A DNA stretch of 7,947 bases, from the NCBI GenBank assembly GCA_013202315.1, contig JABMRZ010000087.1:1-7947 (forward strand). The letters are read 5' to 3'. This DNA is from Candidatus Tariuqbacter arcticus (GTDB lineage: Bacteria > Electryoneota > Tariuqbacteria > Tariuqbacterales > Tariuqbacteraceae). Positions 1 to 6,916 of the stretch are shown piece after piece (position 1 is the stretch's first letter; each line of letters starts with the position of its first letter). The notes under the pieces were generated by a model that saw only the letters and a program-made list of their open reading frames with translations, did not search any database and was not told where the DNA came from. Both the position numbers and the translations under genes were made by a program.

Positions 1-43
1 ATATCGACAATTTTTTGTCGATGTCAGCGCAATAAGCGCCTAA
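1..43 (-). repeat. 43-nt palindrome-bearing element, left copy
   Basis: Positions 3-10 (ATCGACAA) and 15-22 (TTGTCGAT) are perfectly complementary 8-nt arms around a TTTT loop. Positions 33-43 (TAAGCGCCTAA) are an 11-nt block. Read on the minus strand, this stretch matches 7743-7785: the first 11 nt are identical, the middle 7 nt differ mostly, and the last 25 nt are identical. The two copies face each other in opposite orientation on either side of the gene block. The left end of this copy may continue beyond the window. It could be a dispersed palindromic repeat, an operator, or a terminator of an upstream gene; the sequence alone does not decide. Confidence 0.8.
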
Positions 44-81
44 ACCCTATTTTCAGGTTAAAAAACGGTAAGTTGTAGGCG

Positions 82-858
82 ATGTATTATGTACCATATG
101 AGGATTTTGCGGCGGCGGTTTTAATCTTAGCGCGGATGACCGCCTTGGTGGTTGTGATGCCGATTTTCGGTTATCGAACGATTCCGGTTCAGGCGAAAGT
201 AGGATTAAGCGTTTTATTGACAATCATAATTTTCCCTCTCGCTAAAATGGGCGCCACTCCCATATCTACGCAGCCGATTGAATTGATTATAATGTTTTTA
301 AGAGAGATTATCATCGGATTAATTCTGGGCTTTGCAGCGACGATAGTCTTTTACGGCGTTCAAATGGCGGGACAAATAGTCGGGATACAGATAGGTTTCG
401 GGATAATCAATGTTATCGATCCGGTTTCCGATGTTCAAATATCGCTGATAGGACAGTTGAATTATTTAATCGCCCTGCTGATTTTTCTGTGTCTGGACGG
501 GCATATGTTTTTAATCCGAGCCCTGGTGATGAGTTATGAATACATTAGTCTGGGCGGAGGCGGGTTCCCTGCGGGGCTTGTGGGAAAAATGAGCGTAATG
601 ACGGGAGCGATTTTCGATGTGGCTTTACGGATCGCCGCTCCGATTATGGTTACCCTGTTCATCACCGATGTCGTTTTGGGATTTATGGCGCGGGTAGCGC
701 CTCAGATGAATGTGTTTTTGGTGGGTTTTCCTTTGAAGATTGTGGTCGGTCTTTTAGTGATAACTTTAGTGATATCTTATTTTCCGTATATATTCGGCAA
801 ACTCTACCAACTTTATCAGGAAGAAATCGTTCAGATTATCAGGATAATAGGTCATTGA
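82..858 (+). CDS. fliR: Flagellar biosynthetic protein FliR
   Basis: FliR is an inner-membrane subunit of the flagellar type III export gate, where it assembles with FliP and FliQ into the core that substrates pass through. The 258-residue length is typical of the family. The protein is strongly hydrophobic, with membrane segments at roughly residues 10-29, 38-55, 68-90, 122-140, 175-200 and 212-236. Conserved FliR features include the early basic residue and Pro-rich start (R18, P27, F29-G30), the Gly-rich stretch around residues 92-110, and the C-terminal block at about 193-220 with the pattern D-VLG-R-P-N-F-GFPLK. The ATG at 82 gives a normal family N-terminus, but no good Shine-Dalgarno precedes it (only TAGGCG directly abutting). 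It is the first gene visible. fliP and fliQ, its usual upstream partners, are not in the window, and at least 81 non-coding bases lie before it. Confidence 0.95.
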   Translation: MYYVPYEDFAAAVLILARMTALVVVMPIFGYRTIPVQAKVGLSVLLTIIIFPLAKMGATPISTQPIELIIMFLREIIIGLILGFAATIVFYGVQMAGQIVGIQIGFGIINVIDPVSDVQISLIGQLNYLIALLIFLCLDGHMFLIRALVMSYEYISLGGGGFPAGLVGKMSVMTGAIFDVALRIAAPIMVTLFITDVVLGFMARVAPQMNVFLVGFPLKIVVGLLVITLVISYFPYIFGKLYQLYQEEIVQIIRIIGH

Positions 859-989
859 ATTACAGAAGGCGGCATTAGAAATCGCCAATACTGTTCAAGT
901 TTATTTGGAAACATCCCTATACAGATTACCGTTTTCGCGGGAGCGACAAGTCAGAAATAAAAAAAATCATATCACTTATTGTAGATATT
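859..989 (+). other. 131-bp intergenic gap, fliR to fapA-like gene
   Basis: This gap is long for the interior of a flagellar operon and contains no credible open frame. It holds an A8 run at 959-966 and a weak inverted repeat (ATATC 969-973 / GATAT 984-988, 10-nt loop) just before the next start. A poor sigma70-like pair can be drawn (TTCAAG 894-899, 18-nt spacer, TATACA 918-923), but both boxes match badly. The length leaves room for a separate promoter for the downstream gene; no promoter can be firmly assigned. Confidence 0.5.
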
Positions 990-2438
990 ATGGCGGATTT
1001 AATTCATAATTTTGGGGTGGAGATATCGCCCGATGGCAAGTCGGCTTGGCTGAATTGTATAGAGGGGCTCGCGTGTTCTCCTGGGGAGATAATGGATTTA
1101 TTAAAGGGCGCTGGAGTTGTTAAAGGTATTAATAGCGACAAAGTTGAGAAAGCCGCCCAGGGGCATAAGCTGCTTCGTTCAGAACATATAGCCGATTATA
1201 TTCTACCTGCGATTGGCCGCGCCGCTCGTTTGGAGTATTTAGTGACTCACGATGTAAAACCGGTCTTGCGGGAAGACGGCACTATGAATTTCCGCGAGAT
1301 AAATCTAATATTGAATATTAATGATGGTCAGCTATTAGTCCGAAAGGTTCCAGCGGAAGTGGGTGAACCCGGATATTTAGTGACCGGTAAAGAGATTCCG
1401 GGGAAGAGGGGGAAGGATATATCCTTGGCTAATTATGTCGGCAAGGGGACGAGAATATCCGAGAATAATCCCAATGTGATTGTGGCGGTGCATGGCGGAG
1501 CTTACAAGCAATTTCGTTCGGGTAAAGTGAGTGTGCTTGAACTGTATAATGTAAAGGGGAATGTGGATTATTCGACGGGCAATATTCATTCCGATTCGAG
1601 TGTCTCCATCAGCGGTGATGTGGAGGCGGGATTTATGATAGAGTGTGAAGAGGATGTGGCGGTGATGGGTTTGATTGAGAACGCCAATATAGATGTTAAG
1701 GGGGATCTCAATGTCAAGCTGGGTATAACCCAGGGAGTCGAGCCGGTGATAGTGGGTGGTGTGTTAAATGCGATGTATATTTATAACCGCACTGTGGTTC
1801 AGGCTGGGGAAGCTGATATTCGCGAGATGATTTCCTTTTCTAATCTGTTTATAAAAGGCAAAGTGACCGCCAAGCGAATTGTGGGGGGGGAAGTAGTGGC
1901 GAAGGATGATATCTTAGTGGAGATTGCGGGTTCAAATCGACATGAGTCTAAGACTTCATTGACAGCGGGGTTGGATTTGGAAAAGAAGAAACAGCGCGAT
2001 CAGTTGAAGGAATTACTGTCGGAGAAGATGGAACGACTGCAATCATTAGACCGAGAAATGGATGATTTGAATCGGTGGATGGTTGAGTTTGAGAAGAAAT
2101 CCGATGAAGTAGTGAGGCAGATTGCGGGAATAGATGATTCGCATATAGGGAAAAAAATCAAGGACAGCATTCAGAAAAAGGTCAGTCGTTTGAACGAATG
2201 CAGTCAAGAGATGTTAGATGTCAAAGAATCAGCCGGGAAGTTAAAGAGTGAGGTAGAGGTATTGACTCGGGAATTTGCGAACCCGGCGGCAAAAGTAATA
2301 GTGAGTGGAACAGTCTTTGCGGGTGTATCTATCACCATTGGTGAATCGGCGACACTGACTTTGAAAAAGCAGGCGCATAGGATAGTTTTTCAGCTTGATA
2401 AGAAGGGACAGATAGTCCAGTTATCGATGCTTGGATGA
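990..2438 (+). CDS. fapA: FapA / DUF342-family protein, flagellar-associated
   Basis: This 482-residue protein shows the usual layout of the FapA (DUF342) family. A mixed N-terminal region comes first (about 1-118). It is followed by the family signature around 119-142 (pattern VPAEVGEPG, then VTGKEIPG and GKD). A repetitive Gly/Val/Ile-rich stretch at about 187-312 has the look of a short right-handed beta-helix. A highly charged heptad-type region at about 328-428 is a likely coiled coil, and a short beta-rich tail (about 433-480) ends the protein. No signal peptide or membrane segment is seen, so it is probably cytoplasmic. In Vibrio vulnificus, FapA is a pole-localised protein needed for flagellation and controlled through EIIAGlc; its biochemical activity is not known, and many DUF342 proteins are uncharacterised. 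Its position among export-gate genes supports a flagellar role. No Shine-Dalgarno is visible before the ATG. A G8 run lies at 1883-1890 and an A7 run at 2151-2157 inside the gene. Confidence 0.87.
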   Translation: MADLIHNFGVEISPDGKSAWLNCIEGLACSPGEIMDLLKGAGVVKGINSDKVEKAAQGHKLLRSEHIADYILPAIGRAARLEYLVTHDVKPVLREDGTMNFREINLILNINDGQLLVRKVPAEVGEPGYLVTGKEIPGKRGKDISLANYVGKGTRISENNPNVIVAVHGGAYKQFRSGKVSVLELYNVKGNVDYSTGNIHSDSSVSISGDVEAGFMIECEEDVAVMGLIENANIDVKGDLNVKLGITQGVEPVIVGGVLNAMYIYNRTVVQAGEADIREMISFSNLFIKGKVTAKRIVGGEVVAKDDILVEIAGSNRHESKTSLTAGLDLEKKKQRDQLKELLSEKMERLQSLDREMDDLNRWMVEFEKKSDEVVRQIAGIDDSHIGKKIKDSIQKKVSRLNECSQEMLDVKESAGKLKSEVEVLTREFANPAAKVIVSGTVFAGVSITIGESATLTLKKQAHRIVFQLDKKGQIVQLSMLG

Positions 2439-2449
2439 TATTATTATTA

Positions 2450-2478
2450 AAGGACAGGTAAATTTTACCTATTGAGTT
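2450..2478 (+). promoter_or_regulatory. Shine-Dalgarno plus hairpin before flhB start
   Basis: AAGGA at 2450-2454 is a good Shine-Dalgarno core but lies 24 nt upstream of the flhB ATG, too far for direct use. Between them is a near-perfect inverted repeat at 2456-2470 (AGGTAAA, one T, TTTACCT). If it folds as a small hairpin, the effective spacing falls to about 9 nt (position 2455 plus 2471-2478). Bridging of this kind is known for phage T4 gene 38. The arms are AT-rich and the stem is weak, so this is an inference from layout. Confidence 0.4.
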
Positions 2479-3555
2479 ATGGCAGCGGAAGACGCGGAAA
2501 AGACAGAACAACCAACTCCAAAACGCATTAAGCGCGCTCGGGAAGAAGGCAATGTTCCCAAGACGGTTGAGCTTAACTCGGCGGCGATTCTTTTAACCGG
2601 CAGTATTTTGCTCTATTTCTTGATGGGTGGGTTAATCAGAGATTTTATTTTCTTTTTCGATGTATTCTGGACTGAAATTCCCTATTTTAACTTCACGGTG
2701 GATAATCTACAGTGGTATTGCGCGGCGGGGTGTTTGAGGCTGGCGAAGATGCTGGCGCCTTTGCTGTTGGCGCTATTAGTGATAGGAGTGCTCATTAACA
2801 TATTACAATCGGGTTGGCTGTTCACCACCAAGGCGGTTCAGCCGAAGCTCAGCAAGATCAACCCTTTGAACGGTTTTAAGAGACTGGTAAGCATTCGCGG
2901 ATTCGTTGAATTGGTGAAGAATATATTGAAGGTTTCACTGGTGGGTTTGGTGGCTTATTGGACGGTGAAAGCAGATTTTGAGGATTTTATTCCGCTGTTA
3001 GATCAGAGCTTAGCGCAGATTGTCGGCTTCATTGGGATTTTAACCTTCAAGGTGGCAATACGGACAGCTTTAGTGATACTCTTGTTGGCTATTCTTGATT
3101 ATATCTGGGTCCGCTATAAATACTTCAAAGATTTAAAGATGACCAAGCAGGAGGTCAAGGAGGAACATCGTCAGTCTGAAGGTCCTCCCGAAATCAAAAG
3201 TCATATCAGAAGGATTCAGCTTCGCACCGCGGTCCAGAGGATGATGCGCGAAGTTCCGGCTGCGGAAGTTGTTATAACCAACCCTACACATTTGGCGATT
3301 GCTTTGAAATATGAGGGGGAAACGATGTCGGCTCCTATGGTGGTGGCGAAGGGAGCTCGCAAGGTGGCGGAGCGAATCAAGCGAATTGCGATAGAGTATA
3401 ATGTTCCAATTGTGGAGAATAAACCGCTGGCTCAGTCGCTGTATAAATCGGTTGAAGTAGGAAGCTATATACCGCCTCAATTTTTTGCGGCAGTGGCGGA
3501 AGTGTTGGCGTTCGTGTATCGTTTGAAGGGGAAGGAATCGGCGGTCGGCGCTTAG
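2479..3555 (+). CDS. flhB: Flagellar export-switch protein FlhB
   Basis: FlhB is an inner-membrane component of the flagellar export gate whose cytoplasmic domain switches substrate specificity from rod/hook to filament proteins. The 358-residue protein begins with the classic family N-terminus (EKTEQPTPKRIKRAREEG at 7-24). Four hydrophobic segments follow at about 34-60, 86-110, 145-163 and 181-209. The conserved cytosolic loop at 122-150 (QPKLSKINPLNGFKRL and onward) is present. The C-terminal domain starts near 220 with the pattern KMTKQEVKEEHRQSEG. The autocleavage motif NPTH is intact at 268-271, with cleavage expected between N268 and P269. One small departure is GPP (235-237), where many homologues have GDP. 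The gene sits 40 bp after the fapA-like gene and 87 bp before flhA. Virulence-type YscU homologues are the alternative, but the FlhA/FlhF/FlhG neighbours settle the flagellar assignment. Confidence 0.97.
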   Translation: MAAEDAEKTEQPTPKRIKRAREEGNVPKTVELNSAAILLTGSILLYFLMGGLIRDFIFFFDVFWTEIPYFNFTVDNLQWYCAAGCLRLAKMLAPLLLALLVIGVLINILQSGWLFTTKAVQPKLSKINPLNGFKRLVSIRGFVELVKNILKVSLVGLVAYWTVKADFEDFIPLLDQSLAQIVGFIGILTFKVAIRTALVILLLAILDYIWVRYKYFKDLKMTKQEVKEEHRQSEGPPEIKSHIRRIQLRTAVQRMMREVPAAEVVITNPTHLAIALKYEGETMSAPMVVAKGARKVAERIKRIAIEYNVPIVENKPLAQSLYKSVEVGSYIPPQFFAAVAEVLAFVYRLKGKESAVGA

Positions 3556-3642
3556 TGGTTGGATGGTGAAATGTAAGATAGTAAATATCTCTGAAAGCGG
3601 ATTAGTAATAGAATAATCGAGAATTATTGGATATAGGGACTC
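3556..3642 (+). promoter_or_regulatory. flhB-flhA gap with two small hairpins
   Basis: This 87-bp AT-rich gap contains two perfect short inverted repeats: AGATA 3576-3580 / TATCT 3586-3590 (5-nt loop), and AATAAT 3612-3617 / ATTATT 3623-3628 (5-nt loop). Neither is followed by a T run, so they do not look like terminators. A modest Shine-Dalgarno-like AGGG (3635-3638) lies 4 nt before the flhA ATG at 3643. No promoter could be assigned. Confidence 0.35.
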
Positions 3643-5727
3643 ATGCTCCAGTCTCATATGGTTAGGAATCCATTTCTAAAGAAGTTTTTCACTCAGTCGG
3701 ATGTGATGCTGGGAGTGGGGATAATTTTCATCATCGTGATGATGATTATTCCCATTCCGACATTCCTGGTGGATTTGCTGCTGGCGCTGAATATTGCGCT
3801 GACATTGGTGATTTTGCTGACCACGATTTACAATTTAGAGCCGCTGGAATTTTCCGTTTTTCCGGGATTGCTTCTGGTGATGACTATGTTTCGGCTGGCT
3901 TTGAATATCACCACCACTCGCTTGATATTAAGTGAGGGATATGCGGGGAACATCATCGAGGCGTTCGGCGGCTTCGTTATCGGGGGCAATTATGTTGTGG
4001 GGGTGATAATCTTCACCATCCTGGTCATCATCAATTTTGTGGTAATCACCAAGGGGAGCGGGCGCATAGCTGAAGTGGCGGCGAGGTTCACTTTGGACGC
4101 TATGCCGGGCAAGCAGATGGCGATCGATGCGGATTTAAACAACGGGATTATCGATGAGGACGAAGCCAAGGAGCGGCGTGAGAAGATAACAAAGGAAGCG
4201 GATTTTTACGGCGCTATGGACGGTGCGGCGAAGTTTGTTCGAGGGGATGCGGTCGCGGGTATACTCATCACTTTCATCAATATTTTAGGCGGATTCGCAG
4301 TCGGTATTTTGCAGCTTGGTATGACTTGGGGGGAGGCGCTGTCTACATTCACGACTTTGACGGTAGGTGATGGTTTGGTGAGTCAGCTTCCGGCTTTGAT
4401 GATTTCCACTTCAGCTGGTATCATAGTGAGCCGGGCGGCGGCGCGCACTAATCTCGGCGAGGATGTCACCACCCAATTATTCACTCAACACCGGGCTTTG
4501 TATATAGTTGCGGGGGTGTTGGCGTTTTTCGCTTTTGTTCCCGGACTGCCGTTCATCCCATTTATGAGTTTGTCAATCTTGTCTTTTCTACTTGCCAGGG
4601 TGGTGATGACCAGTACTAGGGAACAGAAGGCGGAGGAGACAGCCAGGGAAGCCGCGGAAGCCAAGCCGTCGGAAGAGCGGGTGGAGGATATGCTCTATCT
4701 CGACCCGTTGGAGGTTCAAATAGGTTATGGTTTGATACCTCTGGTGGATCCTGACCAGGGCGGCGATTTGTTGGATCGGATAACTATGCTGCGAAAGCAG
4801 TTCGCCACGGAATTGGGGATTGTGATACCGCCGATACGGATAAGAGATAATGTTCAACTGAAGCCGAATCAGTATTTCTTCATAATTCGCGGGAATGAAG
4901 TCGGCAGCGGTGAAGTAATGGTGGGGTATTATTTAGCGATGAATCCGGGTGATGCGATTGGTGAGATTGAGGGGATCGATACGGAAGAGCCGACTTACGG
5001 TCTTCCCGCCAAGTGGATAACCCCTGCGCAGAAGGATAGGGCGGAATTGAACAACTGGACGGTCATTGAACCTTCGGCGGTGTTGGCGACGCATTTGATG
5101 GAAACGCTTCGGTTGAACGCTCATCGGATATTATCGAGGGAATCCGTTCAAAGTCTGCTCGATAATCTTAAGCGGGATAATAAGACGGTAGTGGAAGAAT
5201 TAGTGCCTGCCGCACTTTCAGTCGGGCAGGTTCAAAAAGTACTGCATAATCTGCTGTCGGAAGGAATATCTATACGGGATTTGGTATCGATTCTGGAGAC
5301 TTTGGGGGATTATGCGAATATGACCAAAGATCCGGAATTATTGACTGAAGCGGTGAGGTCCTCTTTAGGGGAAGCGATCGCTGCTCGGTATCAGGATGAG
5401 TCGGGCACCATCAATGCGGTGACGCTTGACCCTCATTTGGAGCAGATGATGAACGAGGGGGTGGCTCAGGCGGCTCAAAAGGGTGAGCAGTATATCCTTC
5501 CGCCCGATGTTTTCAGAGCCGTCTATCAGAAGTTGATCGATATTTCAGAAGATATTAAGCGGACCGGCAGGGAGATGATATTGATAACGGCGCCGAATGT
5601 CCGCCGATTCCTGCGCAAGTTTGTGGAGCCGTTCCTGCCGCAAGCAGCGGTGCTTTCGTATAGTGAGCTTCCGCCGAAAGTGCAGATAAATTCAGTTAAA
5701 ATGCTGAGTTTAAAGAATGAAGATTAA
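3643..5727 (+). CDS. flhA: Flagellar export-gate protein FlhA (FHIPEP family)
   Basis: FlhA is the large inner-membrane export-gate protein; its membrane part contributes to proton-driven export and its cytoplasmic ring receives export chaperones and substrates. The 694-residue length is typical. Hydrophobic segments lie at roughly 22-38, 41-62, 72-90, 113-135, 203-224, 246-263, 285-303 and 305-322. The FHIPEP signature is clear at 141-170, reading RIAEVAARFTLDAMPGKQMA and then IDADLNNGII. A charged linker (about 325-350) leads into the cytoplasmic domain (about 351-690), which includes the stretch L489-NAHRILSRE-V502 and the pattern LVPAALSVGQVQKVLHNLL near 517-535. The start at 3643 is favoured by an AGGG 4 nt upstream. 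An in-frame ATG at 3658 (residue 6) is a plausible alternative and would not change the assignment. Its last codons overlap flhF by 11 nt, suggesting translational coupling. Confidence 0.98.
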   Translation: MLQSHMVRNPFLKKFFTQSDVMLGVGIIFIIVMMIIPIPTFLVDLLLALNIALTLVILLTTIYNLEPLEFSVFPGLLLVMTMFRLALNITTTRLILSEGYAGNIIEAFGGFVIGGNYVVGVIIFTILVIINFVVITKGSGRIAEVAARFTLDAMPGKQMAIDADLNNGIIDEDEAKERREKITKEADFYGAMDGAAKFVRGDAVAGILITFINILGGFAVGILQLGMTWGEALSTFTTLTVGDGLVSQLPALMISTSAGIIVSRAAARTNLGEDVTTQLFTQHRALYIVAGVLAFFAFVPGLPFIPFMSLSILSFLLARVVMTSTREQKAEETAREAAEAKPSEERVEDMLYLDPLEVQIGYGLIPLVDPDQGGDLLDRITMLRKQFATELGIVIPPIRIRDNVQLKPNQYFFIIRGNEVGSGEVMVGYYLAMNPGDAIGEIEGIDTEEPTYGLPAKWITPAQKDRAELNNWTVIEPSAVLATHLMETLRLNAHRILSRESVQSLLDNLKRDNKTVVEELVPAALSVGQVQKVLHNLLSEGISIRDLVSILETLGDYANMTKDPELLTEAVRSSLGEAIAARYQDESGTINAVTLDPHLEQMMNEGVAQAAQKGEQYILPPDVFRAVYQKLIDISEDIKRTGREMILITAPNVRRFLRKFVEPFLPQAAVLSYSELPPKVQINSVKMLSLKNED

Positions 5728-6916
5728 GAAGATAGTAGCGCCTACGATGAAGGACGCCCTTCGGCTGGTTAAGCTGGAGTTGGGCGAAGATGCGATTATC
5801 CTGAAATCGCGCAAGGTAGCCAAGGGCGGCGCTTTGAGCTTTTTAACTAAGGAGCAGATTGAAGTAACGGCTGCGATCGACCATGAGATCCCTGAGCATT
5901 CCACTGGTGAGAATGAGCCTCAGGTTCGCCCGAGTGAAGACGGGGGCAGCATCCGCGACAGGTATTTACTGTATAATATTCGAGACGATGTCGAGAGGAT
6001 TGACGGGACTTTACAGGAAATCGGTGAGAAGTTGAAATATGATTCAATGCCCGGTCTTCCGGTGGAATTGAACAGATATTTTGTGAATATGGTGGAAAGA
6101 GGGGTGGAGAAGCAGCTTGCAGGCAGTATCGTTCAGGAGGTTTATCACGATATACAAGGGAAGGATTTTAATGACCATCTGTTGGTGGGAAAGGCGGTTC
6201 AGAGCAAGTTAAGGAGCGAATTTCCGGTTTCGGGACCGATGGTATTCGATGGGGGCAGGCCTAATGTTGTCGCTTTGATAGGTCCGACTGGTGTGGGGAA
6301 GACGACCACCATCGCAAAAATCGCTTCTCAGTATAAATTTTTCGCGGGGAAAAAGGTGGCGTTGATTTCGGTTGATACATATCGAATGGCGGCGATTGAA
6401 CAGCTTCGCACCTTCGCCAGGATAGCTGCGATACAACTGGAGGTAGTTTATCAGCCAAAAGATATGCCCTCGGCGATACAGAAGCACAGCGATAAGGATT
6501 TGATTGTCATCGATACCGCCGGCCGTTCGCATAGGGACAGCGAGAAGATGGAGGAATTGGCAGTGTTTATGGCGGCGGCGGATCCTACGGAAATACATTT
6601 GACTTTGAGCGCTGGGACAAAGTTTCAGGATCTCTTGGATATAGTAGATCGTTTTCGAGCGGTGCAGTCGAACTTTATATTAATCACCAAATTAGATGAA
6701 ACCAGCAATTTTGGGAATCTTTTAAATTTAGCTCATCACCGGCCCAAGCCGTTTTCGATGCTCACTATAGGACAGAATGTACCGGATGATATAGCTTTGG
6801 CTGACAAAGCCGGCTTGACTCGGTTGATTTTGAGCCGGAGCTTAGAAGAAGCGGTGATACCGAAGGGAATTCATGCTGGATCAAGCGCACAGACTCAGAG
6901 AGCTAGCCTTAGCTGA
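5717..6916 (+). CDS. flhF: Flagellar placement GTPase FlhF (SRP family)
   Basis: FlhF is an SRP-type GTPase that in polar flagellates marks the site of flagellar assembly and recruits early basal-body parts. The 399-residue protein has the expected B-N-G layout: a short N-terminal B domain (about 1-55, opening MKIKKIVAPTMKDALRLVK), a polar linker (about 56-80), an N domain (about 82-175) and the GTPase domain (about 183-378). All nucleotide motifs are intact: P-loop GPTGVGKT 189-196 with K195, DTYR 220-223, DTAGR 266-270, TKLDE 324-328, and the closing GQNVPDDI 352-359. The ATG at 5717 overlaps the end of flhA by 11 nt and has no clear Shine-Dalgarno, so it probably relies on coupling. The final 14 residues or so are low-complexity Ser/Ala/Gln and are encoded in the overlap with flhG. 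Ffh and FtsY are excluded by the FlhF-type N-terminus and the context. Confidence 0.97.
   Translation: MKIKKIVAPTMKDALRLVKLELGEDAIILKSRKVAKGGALSFLTKEQIEVTAAIDHEIPEHSTGENEPQVRPSEDGGSIRDRYLLYNIRDDVERIDGTLQEIGEKLKYDSMPGLPVELNRYFVNMVERGVEKQLAGSIVQEVYHDIQGKDFNDHLLVGKAVQSKLRSEFPVSGPMVFDGGRPNVVALIGPTGVGKTTTIAKIASQYKFFAGKKVALISVDTYRMAAIEQLRTFARIAAIQLEVVYQPKDMPSAIQKHSDKDLIVIDTAGRSHRDSEKMEELAVFMAAADPTEIHLTLSAGTKFQDLLDIVDRFRAVQSNFILITKLDETSNFGNLLNLAHHRPKPFSMLTIGQNVPDDIALADKAGLTRLILSRSLEEAVIPKGIHAGSSAQTQRASLS
6863..6868 (+). promoter_or_regulatory. Ribosome binding site of flhG
   Basis: AAGGGA lies 4 nt before the ATG at 6873, inside the flhF coding frame. It is the clearest Shine-Dalgarno at near-normal spacing in the window. 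It supports the upstream flhG start that retains the DQAxxLR motif. Confidence 0.6.

Noticed and set aside
894..923. Sigma70 promoter before the fapA-like gene (TTCAAG / TATACA)
   Set aside because: Box matches are poor and such pairs are common by chance in AT-rich DNA; mentioned only as context.
2151..2157. A7 run in the fapA-like gene as a programmed frameshift site
   Set aside because: It encodes Lys-Lys in the coiled-coil region and the zero frame continues through to a well-formed C-terminal domain, so no frameshift is needed.
3133..3657. 174-codon open frame on the minus strand across the end of flhB
   Set aside because: It lies antisense to flhB, whose protein is clearly conserved; the translation is rich in Arg, His and Ser with no recognisable domain, typical of a shadow frame.
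6209..6598. 129-codon minus-strand frame inside flhF
   Set aside because: It is antisense to the intact GTPase motifs of FlhF and has no sign of a real protein.
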